A DNA stretch of 64,000 nucleotides from Kiritimatiellia bacterium (GCA_017405115.1 JAFRBA010000202.1:1-64000), one strand, 5' to 3'. Numbered from the stretch's first letter, positions 9,433-17,829 are shown. Translations and numbers: made by a program. Notes: a model not told the origin generated them from the letters alone.

Positions 9433-9746
9433 AAGCCGCCGCATTGCCTCTCGTCGCGGTGTCCATCGTGGCGCGGCCGCTCGCAAACGAAGACTTCCTC
9501 GAGCCGAGCGTCCTCAACGAAGTCGAGCACGCGCTGTCCGTCGCTCCGACGAACGCTCCGCCGCCGTCGGTCGCGTGGAAGCCTGCCACCAACGGGCTCT
9601 CCCGCACGGCGCTTGCTCTGCATCTCGTCTCGTCGCAGCGAGGCGACGGACGCTGGGTCGTCGGCACCAACGACGTCACCGCGGCGGCCAGGCAGGTCCT
9701 CGAGCGCCTTGCCGCGGAGTCCCGCGGGGGAAACCTCCAGCAATGA
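9429..9746 (+). CDS. Small exported protein of unknown function
   Basis: A 105-residue protein. It begins at a GTG that overlaps the stop of the DUF21 gene (GTGA), so translation is coupled. The N terminus (KAAALPLVAVSIVARPLANE) looks like a signal peptide. The remainder (VAWKPATNGLSRTALALHLV, then a GDGRWVVGTNDVTAAARQ segment) resembles no domain I recognise. Its position as the last gene of the MATE/DUF21 operon suggests a periplasmic accessory role, which is inference. Confidence 0.6.
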   Translation: MKAAALPLVAVSIVARPLANEDFLEPSVLNEVEHALSVAPTNAPPPSVAWKPATNGLSRTALALHLVSSQRGDGRWVVGTNDVTAAARQVLERLAAESRGGNLQQ

Positions 9747-9755
9747 CTCCCGCGC

Positions 9756-9785
9756 TTGATTTCGGCGCGGCGGTTTTGGTATACT
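9756..9785 (+). promoter_or_regulatory. Promoter of the BspA/InlB surface protein gene
   Basis: TTGATT (9756-9761), an 18-base spacer and TGG-TATACT (TATACT 9780-9785). The predicted mRNA has an 80-base leader before ATG 9872. The element closely resembles the promoter at 45633-45662, including the TTGATTTC and TGGTATA blocks. Confidence 0.7.
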
Positions 9786-9871
9786 ATCTGCGTCTTCGGG
9801 CGGGAGACCGCAAGGCGGTTGTCGTTCCGACTGACGGGCGGCGGGCAGCAAAACAAGGAAGGAACGAGAAG

Positions 9872-12800
9872 ATGAAGAACGTTGTGACGGCAATTCGGGT
9901 CTGTGTGGCAATGCTCGCGCCTCTGGGTGCGTGGGCTGATACATGGACGGATGGGTCCGGGAATGCATGGACATACACGATAAACGGTGAAGAGGCGACG
10001 GTCAACACCGTCAGCTTCGAGACGACCACCCTTGTGATCCCAGACACTCTTGGCGACAAGCCGGTGACGGCATTTGACGCCGGTGTGTTTGCAGGGAAGG
10101 CCCGCGCCGTGCGCGTGACGATCCCCGCAACTGTGACGGCAATTCCAGCCGAGGCGTTTCTGAATTGCGGAAACCTCAAAGCCGTGACCATCAATGGCGA
10201 GGGATTGACGAGCATTGGCGCACGGGCGTTCAGGGGCTGCGGCAATCTTGAGGCGTTTGTGATGCCGAATTCGGTCTCGTCCCTGGGACAAGGCGCATTT
10301 GCAGGTTGTTCTTCGATGGTGTCTGTGACATTGAGCGACGCATTGACGGAATTGCCAGGTGTGCCATATAGGCCGGGCTATACTACAGGTTATGGTGACG
10401 ACGAGGAGAGCGGTAGAGTGTCCATGTGGAATCATTTGCCTGCACTGTTTGACAGCTGTGCTTCGCTTGAGACGATCAACTGGGGTGCGAACGTAAAGTC
10501 CATCGGCAACGTCGCGTTCCTCAACTGCTCGGCGCTGGAGAGCGTAGAGATACCGGACACAGTGACGAACATCGGCTACCATGCGTTCCTCGGCTGCTCC
10601 AGCCTTGCGAACGTGAAGATCGGCGACGGCGTGACGAGCATCGGGCGCATGGCGTTCCGCGCCCTTCCCAATCTGACGAAGGTGACGTTTGGCGAGAAAG
10701 TGGACGAGATAGGCCAGCAGGCGTTCCAGGACTGCGTGAACCTCCAGAACTTCACGCTGCCCGACACGATACAGAACCTCTGCTACCGCTGCTTCGCGGG
10801 CTGCAGTAAGGCGCTGACGGAGGTGACGATTCCGACGAACAAGGACGAGATGGAGACGAAACTGCAGGAGGCGGTCTTTGCGGGGTGCTCGAAGCTGGCG
10901 ACGGTTACGTTCGGCGACACGGTGAAGACGCTCACCGGCGTTCCGTATGCGCCTGGCTACACGACATCCTATGGGGACGCCGCCGAGAACACCACACTTT
11001 ACATGAGGTACTCCGACGGGCTTTTCTACAACTGCACGTCGCTTGAAACGATCAACTGGGGCGTCGGCATTAAGTCCATCGGCAACATTGCGTTTCTCAA
11101 CTGCTCGGCGCTGGAGAGCGTGGAAATACCGAACACGGTGACGAACATTGGCAACCATGCATTCCTCGGATGCTCCAGCCTTGCGAACGTGAAGATCGGC
11201 GACGGCGTGACGAGCATCGGGCGCATGGCGTTCCGCGCCCTTCCCAATCTGGAGAAGGTGACGTTCGGCGAGAAAGTGGACGAGATAGGCCAGCAGGCGT
11301 TCCAGGACTGCGTGAACCTCCAGAACTTCACGCTGCCCGACACGATACAGAACCTCTGCTACCGCTGCTTCGCGGGCTGCAGCAAGGCGCTGACGGAGGT
11401 GACGATTCCGACGAACAAGGACGAGATGGAGACGAAACTGCAGGAGGCGGTCTTTGCGGGGTGCTCGAAGCTGGCGACGGTTACGTTCGGCGACACGGTG
11501 AAGACGCTCACCGGCGTTTCGTATGCGCCTGGCTACACGACTTCCTATGGGGACACCGCCGAGGGCACCACGCTTTACATGAGGTACTACGACGGGCTTT
11601 TCTACAACTGCACGTCGCTGAAGACGATCAACTGGGGAGCCGGCATTAAGTCCATCGGTAACATCGCGTTCCTCAACTGCTCGGCACTGACAGACCTTGT
11701 GATTCCGGCAGGTATTACGGATATTGGCAACCATGCGTTCTTCGGGTGCTCGTCGCTTAAAGTGGTAACGGTGATGGGTAATGTCAATTCCCTCGGACGT
11801 TATGCTTTCGGCAATTGTCCGGCGTTGCACTACGTTGATTTCCGCGGCGCGAAGATGACCTCTGCGCCTGGCTATATGCCGTTCAAATTCGATAATGATC
11901 GCGTGACTGTTTATGCAGCCGAAGGTTCTACCGGCTGGAAGGGCGTTGCCGAGGTTGAGGGGCTCCCCGACGATGGCACGTGGGGAGGTGCGAGAATCAC
12001 CTACGCCCCTCCTCCTGAGAACGCGGATGCGCCTTATGATTTCTACGTATATCCGGCCACGGCTACGATTTCGCGGGTCAACCATTATTGGTCGCTGATG
12101 GTGACGACGAACCGCTATGTACATGGCAAGACCGTGCCGCAGTCCGTCGCGAGAATCTACGAGGGCGATCCAGTCTACCTTTCCTACGCCTTCAACGAAT
12201 ACTGGCGCGGCGAGGCTTTCTCCGTAGTGAACAGAATTACGCTTAGCGGAGCGAAGTCCGGCTCCGTCGACGACGTCTTTCACTGGAATGCGCATGCGAC
12301 GGCGGCCTATGGCTGGACGACCAACGCGGCGCCGGCCCTGCTCCAGAAGCTTCCCAAGGGCAGCTACACCCTCACGCTCCAGCTGAATGGCGACAACTCG
12401 CTTGACGAGACGGACTACTCGAACAACACAACGTCCATCGCGTTCAAGGTCGTGGCGGCCACCCACACGGTTACGTTCAACGGCAACGGCGGAAGCTCCG
12501 AAGCGGCCTCCCGCAAGGTGAAGGACGGCGCCGCCGTCGGCAAGCTTCCCGCCGCCAAGAAGAGCGGCTACATCTTCGACGGATGGTACACGGCAAAGAC
12601 CGGGGGGAGGAAAATCGCGGCGTCGACCACCGTGCTGGACGACATGACCGTCTACGCCCGCTGGGCGGCAGCGTGGACGGTAACGTGGAACGCAAACGGC
12701 GGGAAGATCGGCAGCGCGACGACGAGCAAGGTCCTCGTCCGGAAGGGCGCTGCGGTCGGGACGCTGCCGAAGGCGACGCGCAAGGGATATGCGTTCAAGG

Positions 12801-13474
12801 GCTGGTACACTGCGAAGAGCGGCGGAACGAAGGCAAAGACCACGACGAAGATCACCAAGAGCGTCACGTACTACGCCCAGTGGACAGCGAACAAGTACAC
12901 GATCAAGTTCAACAAGAACGGCGGCAAGGGCACCATGAAGACGCAGTCCGCCACGTACGGCAAGAACGTCACGCTCCGCGCCAACGCGTTCACGAAGGCC
13001 AAGTACAAGTTCGCCGGCTGGGCGACGAAGAAGAACGGCAAGGTCGCCTACAAGAACAAGGCGAAGGTGAAGAACCTCACGGACAAGGACGGCAAGACGG
13101 TTACGCTCTACGCCGTGTGGAACAAGGCGAAGTCTGGGGACGTCAAGGCGGCGGCGAAGCCTGCGGCATCCGCTGCCAGGCCGGCGGCGGCCGTTGCGGT
13201 GGTCCCGGCGTGGGCCGTCGGGACGTTCTACGGCGGCGACGAAGGCGCGTTCACGACGATCACCGTGTCCAAGGCCGGCAAGGTGAGCGGCAAGGTGCTG
13301 TTCGAGGACGGTGGCAGGTGGACGATCGTCGGCAAGGCCGCAGGGCAGCGTCTTGAGACGGTCGTGACGGATGCCGGCGGGAACAGTGCGGAAGTCGTCT
13401 TCGCCATCGGCAAGACGCCGGACGGGCGCTGCCGCATCGAGTCCGAGGACGGCTCAATCTCCGCCGAGAACTAA
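9872..13474 (+). CDS. BspA-type LRR / InlB B-repeat surface protein
   Basis: A 1200-residue exported protein. Signal peptide 1-21 (ending PLGAWAD). BspA-type LRR_5 repeats run to about residue 680 (FLNCSALESVEIPDTVTNIG, AFLGCSSLANVKIGDGVTSI). A beta domain ending in DYSNNTTSIAFKV recalls CARDB. Three InlB/Listeria-Bacteroides repeats follow (for example VTFNGNGG...GYIFDGWYT). The last domain has PAWAVGTFYGG and KVSGKVLF, shared with the protein at 52256-53599. ATG 9872 gives the signal peptide and has purine-rich AAGGAAGGAACGAG upstream. Such proteins are surface adhesins in gut bacteria. Two almost identical 576-bp units lie inside the LRR region. Confidence 0.88.
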   Translation: MKNVVTAIRVCVAMLAPLGAWADTWTDGSGNAWTYTINGEEATVNTVSFETTTLVIPDTLGDKPVTAFDAGVFAGKARAVRVTIPATVTAIPAEAFLNCGNLKAVTINGEGLTSIGARAFRGCGNLEAFVMPNSVSSLGQGAFAGCSSMVSVTLSDALTELPGVPYRPGYTTGYGDDEESGRVSMWNHLPALFDSCASLETINWGANVKSIGNVAFLNCSALESVEIPDTVTNIGYHAFLGCSSLANVKIGDGVTSIGRMAFRALPNLTKVTFGEKVDEIGQQAFQDCVNLQNFTLPDTIQNLCYRCFAGCSKALTEVTIPTNKDEMETKLQEAVFAGCSKLATVTFGDTVKTLTGVPYAPGYTTSYGDAAENTTLYMRYSDGLFYNCTSLETINWGVGIKSIGNIAFLNCSALESVEIPNTVTNIGNHAFLGCSSLANVKIGDGVTSIGRMAFRALPNLEKVTFGEKVDEIGQQAFQDCVNLQNFTLPDTIQNLCYRCFAGCSKALTEVTIPTNKDEMETKLQEAVFAGCSKLATVTFGDTVKTLTGVSYAPGYTTSYGDTAEGTTLYMRYYDGLFYNCTSLKTINWGAGIKSIGNIAFLNCSALTDLVIPAGITDIGNHAFFGCSSLKVVTVMGNVNSLGRYAFGNCPALHYVDFRGAKMTSAPGYMPFKFDNDRVTVYAAEGSTGWKGVAEVEGLPDDGTWGGARITYAPPPENADAPYDFYVYPATATISRVNHYWSLMVTTNRYVHGKTVPQSVARIYEGDPVYLSYAFNEYWRGEAFSVVNRITLSGAKSGSVDDVFHWNAHATAAYGWTTNAAPALLQKLPKGSYTLTLQLNGDNSLDETDYSNNTTSIAFKVVAATHTVTFNGNGGSSEAASRKVKDGAAVGKLPAAKKSGYIFDGWYTAKTGGRKIAASTTVLDDMTVYARWAAAWTVTWNANGGKIGSATTSKVLVRKGAAVGTLPKATRKGYAFKGWYTAKSGGTKAKTTTKITKSVTYYAQWTANKYTIKFNKNGGKGTMKTQSATYGKNVTLRANAFTKAKYKFAGWATKKNGKVAYKNKAKVKNLTDKDGKTVTLYAVWNKAKSGDVKAAAKPAASAARPAAAVAVVPAWAVGTFYGGDEGAFTTITVSKAGKVSGKVLFEDGGRWTIVGKAAGQRLETVVTDAGGNSAEVVFAIGKTPDGRCRIESEDGSISAEN
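10471..11622 (+). repeat. Two tandem 576-bp near-identical units within the LRR gene
   Basis: The sequence from GACGATCAACTGGGG at 10471 recurs at 11047 and again at 11623, a period of exactly 576 bp (192 codons). The first two units are almost identical over their length, and the third diverges after about 80 bases. This is a recent in-frame duplication that lengthens the LRR solenoid. Confidence 0.9.
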
Positions 13475-13555
13475 CCTGATCGCAAAGGCGATATTATAGT
13501 GCAAAGCTTATAGCGAAGAAACGCCTCTGCCGAAAAGCAAAATGGAGGTTCAACG

Positions 13556-14614
13556 ATGAGCTATGCCAAGACGGTTCTTGCTGCGACGGTCGCGCTCGCG
13601 GCCATGCAGTCGGCGGAGGCGGCGGAGCCGCCGGTGGCGATCAAGGACTTCGAGTTCCGCAGGAACCCGAAGCTGGCCGGGAAAAAGGCATTCTTCTACA
13701 TCGACGACGTCGTGTGGGTCTTCCGCGACCTTACGCGGCAGCGCCCGAAGTCCCTTTTCGACAATGCGTTCCTCGGCGTGCTCAAGGCGGCCCACGAGCG
13801 CTACGGAATGAAGGTCCAGCTGAACTGCTTCTACAGGACGGACTTCTTCTACGGCACCGACGAGTTCACTCTCGGCGACATGACGGACGCCTACAAGGCC
13901 GAATGGCAGGCCAGCAAGGACTGGCTCAGGCTCGGCTTCCACTCCTATCAGGAGTTCCCCGACTATCCTTTCATCAACCTGGACTACAAGGACGCCCGAG
14001 TGGTGATCGGGAAGATCGCCAGGGAGATCCGGCGCTTCGCCGGCGAGGGTGTGTTCGCGACGGGCGCGGTCACCCACTGGGGCGCGGCCAGCAAGGATAC
14101 CTGCCGCGCAGCGGCGGACGAGGGAATCAAGATACTGATCGCGCACTGCGGGCCCCGGCGCGCCTGGGACGGCAAGGAGGATGCGCTTCCCTACGGGCAT
14201 TCGTGGCGCCTGCTCAACAACCGCAAGCCGGAGACGGCCCTGTTCACGCGCTACGGCGCCGGCGACGACATCGCGGCGTCCGTAAGCGGCTACAACCACT
14301 TCACGATGGAGGATGGGTGGAAGATGTTCGGGAAGTTCGACTACGCCTACGACCGCGAGACGCGCCTCGGCTACAAGGAGATGGAGGACCTCCAGCAGAT
14401 CGGGGCCATAAACATCTACAAGCTCGAGGAGCTGCCCAAGATGCTCTCGAAGGTCGTGGGGAACGAGTTCATCACGTTCGGCGACCACGAACAGTACTTC
14501 TACCGCGACTACTTCCACTACCAGCCCGACTACGCCGAGAAGATATTCACGTGTGCAAGGATACTGATGGAGGCGGGCTACGGCTACATCTTCCTGGGCG
14601 AACTCGCGCAATAG
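13556..14614 (+). CDS. Secreted NodB-like (polysaccharide deacetylase fold) protein
   Basis: A 352-residue protein with a signal peptide (VLAATVALAAMQSAEAAE). The sequence then follows a NodB-like order: an Asp-Asp strand end (AFFYIDDVVWVF, motif 1-like), a later His-containing strand (RLGFHSYQEFPDYPF, motif 2-like), and GAVTHWGAASKDTCRAAADE with GIKILIAHCG. These resemble the metal-binding Asp and His motifs of polysaccharide deacetylases, but the canonical HSxxH is not intact, so activity and substrate are uncertain. GGAGG lies 13-9 bases before the ATG and a TATTAT box is at 13492-13497. It lies between the large surface protein and the tRNA cluster. Confidence 0.6.
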   Translation: MSYAKTVLAATVALAAMQSAEAAEPPVAIKDFEFRRNPKLAGKKAFFYIDDVVWVFRDLTRQRPKSLFDNAFLGVLKAAHERYGMKVQLNCFYRTDFFYGTDEFTLGDMTDAYKAEWQASKDWLRLGFHSYQEFPDYPFINLDYKDARVVIGKIAREIRRFAGEGVFATGAVTHWGAASKDTCRAAADEGIKILIAHCGPRRAWDGKEDALPYGHSWRLLNNRKPETALFTRYGAGDDIAASVSGYNHFTMEDGWKMFGKFDYAYDRETRLGYKEMEDLQQIGAINIYKLEELPKMLSKVVGNEFITFGDHEQYFYRDYFHYQPDYAEKIFTCARILMEAGYGYIFLGELAQ

Positions 14615-14634
14615 CGCTTGGTGAAAATACCCCC

Positions 14635-14664
14635 TTGCGCGTCGAGGGCAGATTATGATATAAT
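14635..14664 (+). promoter_or_regulatory. tRNA operon promoter
   Basis: TTGCGC (14635-14640), an 18-base spacer and TGA-TATAAT (14659-14664). The first tRNA starts 19 bases after the hexamer. Confidence 0.75.
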
Positions 14665-14682
14665 ACCATTTGTTTTCGCGGT

Positions 14683-14758
14683 GCGAGGATAACTCAGTTG
14701 GTAGAGTGCCACCTTGCCAAGGTGGTTGTCGCGGGTTCGAGTCCCGTTCCTCGCTCCA
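14683..14758 (+). tRNA. tRNA-Gly (anticodon GCC)
   Basis: Cloverleaf with acceptor GCGAGGA/TCCTCGC, anticodon stem-loop CACCTTGCCAAGGTG with GCC, T-arm GGGTTCGAGTCCC and encoded CCA at 14756-14758. It is first of three clustered tRNA genes. Confidence 0.95.
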
Positions 14759-14774
14759 GAGAACGATGTGAGAT

Positions 14775-14851
14775 GGGGGCGTAGCTCAGCTGGCTAGAGC
14801 AAGTGACTCTTAATCACTGGGTCCAGGGTTCGAATCCCTGCGCCCCTACCA
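14775..14851 (+). tRNA. tRNA-Lys (anticodon CTT)
   Basis: Acceptor GGGGGCG/CGCCCCT (first pair G-U), D-arm GCTCAGCTGGCTAGAGC, anticodon stem AGTGA/TCACT with loop CTCTTAA giving CTT, T-arm AGGGTTCGAATCCCT, and encoded CCA. Confidence 0.95.
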
Positions 14852-14866
14852 TCTCAAGCGCGTGCT

Positions 14867-14942
<76 letters not shown>

Positions 14943-14954
14943 AGAAATCCCAAG

Positions 14955-14984
14955 AAAAGCCCGTAAATCGGGCCTTTTTTGTTT
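14955..14984 (+). terminator. Terminator of the tRNA operon
   Basis: GCCCG/CGGGC hairpin with loop TAAAT, flanked by AAAA on the left and a T-rich tract on the right (TTTTTTGTTTT), 12 bases after tRNA-Phe. Confidence 0.85.
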
Positions 14985-15078
14985 TAGGGCGGTTGGAGCA
15001 TGATTGTTGCCGATTGCTCTTGATTGCATATGATGTGCATGAAAGATGGACAAAAGATGGACAAAGATGGACAAGCCC

Positions 15079-15453
15079 CTACTCCTCTCCATGTCCCTTG
15101 CCGGTCTCTGGCGAGTCTTGCTTGCCGAAGTCGCGGACGGACTTCAACGTCACTCCTATCGCTCTCGTCTTCCCCGGCGGGATGACGGGGGTTAGAAGTC
15201 CACCCCTGATGTATCGTTCGATGGTCGGCTTGGACTTGTCGAGCGTCGCCGCCGCCTTTGCGATACTCACAACCTCGTCCCCGTTCTGCTCGCGGAGTAT
15301 GTTGGCGACCGTGTACGAATCATTCATCGCGAATTGCATGATGCCTTCACGGTGCTCTTCCGATATTGTCGGGTCGAGGTCAAGAATCGCCCGGATTGCC
15401 GATATTGCCTTGCTTAACATCTTGCTCCAATGCACATGAGTTGTCCGACTCAT
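15079..15453 (-). CDS. Excisionase/MerR-like HTH protein
   Basis: A 124-residue protein. Its C-terminal half reads as an excisionase-type winged HTH: VVSIAKAAATLDKSKPTIER, then YIRGGLLTPVIPPG, then a short basic strand (GVTLKSVRDFG). This is the layout of HTH_17/Xis-like proteins. The N-terminal half is helical with no recognised domain. It lies next to tRNA-Phe at the left edge of the island and points toward the tRNA, which fits a recombination-directionality or transcription factor left from a mobile element. No integrase is beside it. A terminator of the neighbouring leftward operon separates the two. Confidence 0.65.
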   Translation of the reverse strand: MSRTTHVHWSKMLSKAISAIRAILDLDPTISEEHREGIMQFAMNDSYTVANILREQNGDEVVSIAKAAATLDKSKPTIERYIRGGLLTPVIPPGKTRAIGVTLKSVRDFGKQDSPETGKGHGEE

Positions 15454-15473
15454 GCCTGGAAGTCAAGCAAGAG

Positions 15474-15518
15474 AAAAAAACAACCCTCGCGCGCGCGTAT
15501 GACGCAGTGCGCGAGGGT
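15474..15518 (-). terminator. Terminator ending the leftward five-gene operon
   Basis: A perfect 10-bp stem, ACCCTCGCGC (15483-15492) against GCGCGAGGGT (15509-15518). On the minus strand it is followed by a U-tract (AAAAAAA on the plus strand at 15474-15480). It lies just after the last gene of the operon that starts at 17622. Confidence 0.85.
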
Positions 15519-15534
15519 AGGATAGAACGACAGA

Positions 15535-15849
15535 CTACTTGCCTACCCTATCCGAAGCGGCCATCCTAAGGAAATACTCCTTCTGCTTGGGGTGAAAGCA
15601 GTCGTATTCAGCGAGCCAAAGCCAGTCCTCCTTCTTCATCCCCTCCATTATCATGGGCATGTCGGGGTCTGGTCCGTCTGGTGGCTCATCCTCGCTCTCC
15701 GATGCGGCAAACTCACCCTCAAGCCACCGCTTCGCCCCTACCGGCGCGGACTTGTACAAATCCCGCCAGTATTCATTCTCCATGAACGCATCAAGTCCCT
15801 TCTGGAACTTCTCTATCTGTGCCTTTATCTTCTCCGTGGGATTGCCCAT
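15535..15849 (-). CDS. Orphan protein of the island's F/W/Y/GA(K/R) paralogue family
   Basis: A 104-residue, acidic protein. Near the N terminus it carries the family motif shared with three neighbours: FMENEYWRDLYKSAPVGAKR. A linker rich in Asp, Glu and Pro (ESEDEPPDGPDPDMP) and a helical tail with DWLWLAEYDCF follow. AAAGGG upstream supports ATG 15849. A TTG at 15864 is a weaker alternative. It is the last gene of the leftward operon and is followed by a terminator. I recognise no known domain. The motif looks like an amphipathic helix with fixed Trp, Tyr and Gly-Ala positions. Confidence 0.65.
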   Translation of the reverse strand: MGNPTEKIKAQIEKFQKGLDAFMENEYWRDLYKSAPVGAKRWLEGEFAASESEDEPPDGPDPDMPMIMEGMKKEDWLWLAEYDCFHPKQKEYFLRMAASDRVGK

Positions 15850-15864
15850 AAGACCCTTTCTCAA

Positions 15865-16206
15865 TCACAAAAGCCACGAGCCGAACTTTACCTCCGGCTT
15901 CCCCTGCATCTTGCTCCGCGCTATGTACAGCCCAAGCGCCTCCGCATGCCCGGCATTGGCAAGCACATAGCCCCAGGATTCGTCGTCCATCGTGTGGTAT
16001 ATCCGATCCCGCTCCTCGTCCGTTCCTATGCCTGCCATGTCCACCTGACCATCCTTGGCCACTGTGCCAAGCAACGTCATGGCAAACATCAAACGGTAGT
16101 AGGACTTCGCACCTTCGGGTGCATCGCCGTACCGTTCCTTCCACTGGGGCTTGGACATAAAGATGCCCACTCCCTTGTCCTCCAGTTTCTGTAGTGTCGT
16201 AGTCAT
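15865..16206 (-). CDS. Orphan protein of the island's F/W/Y/GA(K/R) paralogue family
   Basis: A 113-residue protein starting at an ATG that overlaps the stop of the upstream gene (ATGA), so translation is coupled. The family motif is FMSKPQWKERYGDAPEGAKS, followed by YYRLMFAMTLLG. The C-terminal half (DDESWGYVLANAGHAEALGL) differs from the other members, so the family shares only the N-terminal module. No similarity to a known family is recognised. It is one of four members of the operon carrying the motif. Confidence 0.65.
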   Translation of the reverse strand: MTTTLQKLEDKGVGIFMSKPQWKERYGDAPEGAKSYYRLMFAMTLLGTVAKDGQVDMAGIGTDEERDRIYHTMDDESWGYVLANAGHAEALGLYIARSKMQGKPEVKFGSWLL

Positions 16207-16505
16207 TCCCCATTCTCTCGCTTATGGGCCGCAAACATAAGCCTCTTGATTTTTGCCCGTTCGTACCCATTGGTAGAGACGCCCAAGAGCTCCGCAAGCG
16301 CCTCGAAGGACATCTTCTCCTCGTACTCGTGGGCCTCCTTCGCAACAGCATCTCTATCTTCGCCTATCTCATCGGCCACTGAAAAAAGAAACGAGAGGTC
16401 GTACCATCCCTTTGCGCTCGGAGACAGCCCCTCGTATAGTCCCTTCCAGTATGGGTTCTTAAGAAACATTGCCCTCGCCTGATCTATTTTTTCTTTCGCC
16501 GCCAT
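16203..16505 (-). CDS. Orphan protein of the island's F/W/Y/GA(K/R) paralogue family
   Basis: A 100-residue protein. AAGGAG lies 9 bases before ATG 16505, and the TTG at 16511 is rejected on spacing. The motif FLKNPYWKGLYEGLSPSAKG is followed by WYDLSFLFSVADEIGED. That matches the FWFSLFGKSDPVD seen after the motif in the largest member. The C terminus (SFEALAELLGVSTNGYERAK) could be an HTH-like helical pair, but this is weak. Its stop overlaps the start of the next gene. Confidence 0.65.
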   Translation of the reverse strand: MAAKEKIDQARAMFLKNPYWKGLYEGLSPSAKGWYDLSFLFSVADEIGEDRDAVAKEAHEYEEKMSFEALAELLGVSTNGYERAKIKRLMFAAHKRENGE

Positions 16506-16523
16506 AAACAATTTCTCCTTACC

Positions 16524-16808
16524 TTAGTTCTCGCCTTCATCATCGAAGAAGTGTTCCTTGTCGTCCGAGGCTTCGTATTCCCCAAGCCTTTCCACCATGC
16601 CGGGCAGCATCGTCCTTCCGAGTTCCCTGCACTGCCGCCCGATGGAGTCCTCTTCCATCGGGATGTCGGTGTCGTCCTCGTGCCGGAGGCGAAGTTCGAG
16701 TATGTCGTGCTGGTAGTCGGGACGGTCTCCGGGGCCGTCCAGCATATACACCATTTCGTCAAGGGACATCTTGGAAGTGTCCATCGCGAGTATTTCCTGC
16801 AGTGTCAT
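16524..16808 (-). CDS. Small acidic orphan protein
   Basis: A 94-residue, strongly acidic protein (many Asp and Glu, ending FFDDEGEN). ATG 16808 is chosen because AAGGAG lies 9 bases upstream. The bases around the start (AAACGATGAC) closely match those around the start of the preceding gene at 17622. It is the only gene of the operon without the shared F/W/Y motif. It contains MSLDEMVYMLDGPGDRPDYQ near the N terminus. Acidic small proteins in mobile islands are sometimes DNA mimics or antitoxins, but nothing here proves that. Confidence 0.55.
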   Translation of the reverse strand: MTLQEILAMDTSKMSLDEMVYMLDGPGDRPDYQHDILELRLRHEDDTDIPMEEDSIGRQCRELGRTMLPGMVERLGEYEASDDKEHFFDDEGEN

Positions 16809-16836
16809 CGTTTGAATCTCCTTGTCTTGCGGTGAA

Positions 16837-17622
16837 TCACCGAGTGCCTTGCTCCCTGTCCTCGCGAAGCGTCTGCCGTTTGAGCCGCTGGGCTTCGGTC
16901 TCTTCGCCGTCGATTTCCTCCGGGTGGTACTCCGTCTCAATCGGTTCCGCGACGAATGTGTAGCCCTGTAGCTTCTTGAAGCAGTCCCAGAGGGCGGCTA
17001 TCTGGAACGGCTTGCCCCATTCGGCATCCTTGTTTAGGAATCGTACGGCCACCCTGACGTACATCCATTCTTCTTTCGGGAATGTCCGCACTTCGTGGAG
17101 CTCCGCAGTGGCGAGAATGTCCTCAAGGAATGCTGCGAGCGGGTCGTGCGCCCTTGTGAGGACGGGCTCGAAGTCTTCGATTATGCCCCTCTTGGTGTCG
17201 TCCCCGTAGTGGTGGCAATCGTACTTGCCCTGATCGCGAAGGAACTTGAAGAACTGGTCGTAGGTCATGTACTTCGACTGCGGATTGCTCCGTGCCTCGA
17301 CGAGCTCCCGGTAGTGCTTGGCGACGGCGAGCAGTCTGGTGTTGTCTGCTAGGAATGCAAGGTCTTCGACACTCATGCGGCTTTCGAGTTCGTCACGGTA
17401 GTCGCTGTACCGGATGAACCGGTCGTAATCCACGGGATCGCTTTTGCCGAAGAGAGAGAACCAGAACGAGAGTTCAAGCCTCCGCCTTGCTCCCTCCGGG
17501 GCAACATCGTAGAGTGCCGCCCACTCTCCGCTCTTGAGGAATGCGGTCTTAGCCTCCTCGAGTTCCTTTTGTCCGAACGGAAACTTGGGCAACTGCCCGC
17601 CGTTGCTGATGGTCTGCGTCAT
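16837..17622 (-). CDS. Largest orphan of the F/W/Y/GA(K/R) paralogue family, operon leader gene
   Basis: A 261-residue protein. AAGGAG lies 9 bases before ATG 17622, which fixes the start. The open frame continues upstream but through the Shine-Dalgarno and structured leader. The family motif (FLKSGEWAALYDVAPEGARR, then LELSFWFSLFG) is at about residues 24-55. The rest is a unique helical region with MTYDQFFKFLRDQGKYDCHH and an acidic C terminus. It is the first gene of a five-gene operon that runs toward the tRNA cluster. No known domain is recognised. Confidence 0.65.
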   Translation of the reverse strand: MTQTISNGGQLPKFPFGQKELEEAKTAFLKSGEWAALYDVAPEGARRRLELSFWFSLFGKSDPVDYDRFIRYSDYRDELESRMSVEDLAFLADNTRLLAVAKHYRELVEARSNPQSKYMTYDQFFKFLRDQGKYDCHHYGDDTKRGIIEDFEPVLTRAHDPLAAFLEDILATAELHEVRTFPKEEWMYVRVAVRFLNKDAEWGKPFQIAALWDCFKKLQGYTFVAEPIETEYHPEEIDGEETEAQRLKRQTLREDREQGTR

Positions 17623-17823
17623 CGTTTGCCTCTCCTTCGTCAAGGTTCTCAAGAGGGGGACAATCCCCGCAAACGATCGGCCGCCCACCTTGCATATCAA
17701 GACGAGCGGCCTGCTCGGAACATGTTTCCCTTTCGGGCACATCGCCTCTCGGCTACCACCGTGGTGTTCCAACTCGGTTGGTGCGACTCGCCTTTCGGCT
17801 CATCGTCTCCTGATGTCTTGACG
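17623..17823 (-). ncRNA. Structured 5' leader with a run of mini-hairpins and a possible uORF
   Basis: Between the minus-strand promoter and ATG 17622 lie about 200 untranslated bases. Short perfect hairpins occur in series: 17790-17799 (GCC-GAAA-GGC on the RNA), 17769-17781 (CCAAC/GTTGG), 17755-17765 (ACCAC/GTGGT), 17744-17753 (GCC-GAGA-GGC), 17728-17737 (CCC-GAAA-GGG) and 17703-17717 (CGAGC/GCTCG). Three have GNRA tetraloops. A 16-codon ORF, 17803 down to 17753 (starting MSRKASRT), has AGGAG just before its ATG. This looks like a structured regulatory leader, class unknown. Confidence 0.5.
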
Positions 17824-17829
17824 GTGTGT

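Noticed and set aside
9347..12466. Very long antisense open frame opposite the LRR surface gene
   Set aside because: It mirrors the repeated, G/C-biased codons of the real gene, lacks a ribosome site and has an Arg-rich, low-complexity product.
17785..17805. Hammerhead-like core (GATGAGCCGAAAGGCGA) in the leader
   Set aside because: The required CUGAUGA and GAAA core positions do not match, so a self-cleaving ribozyme is not supported.
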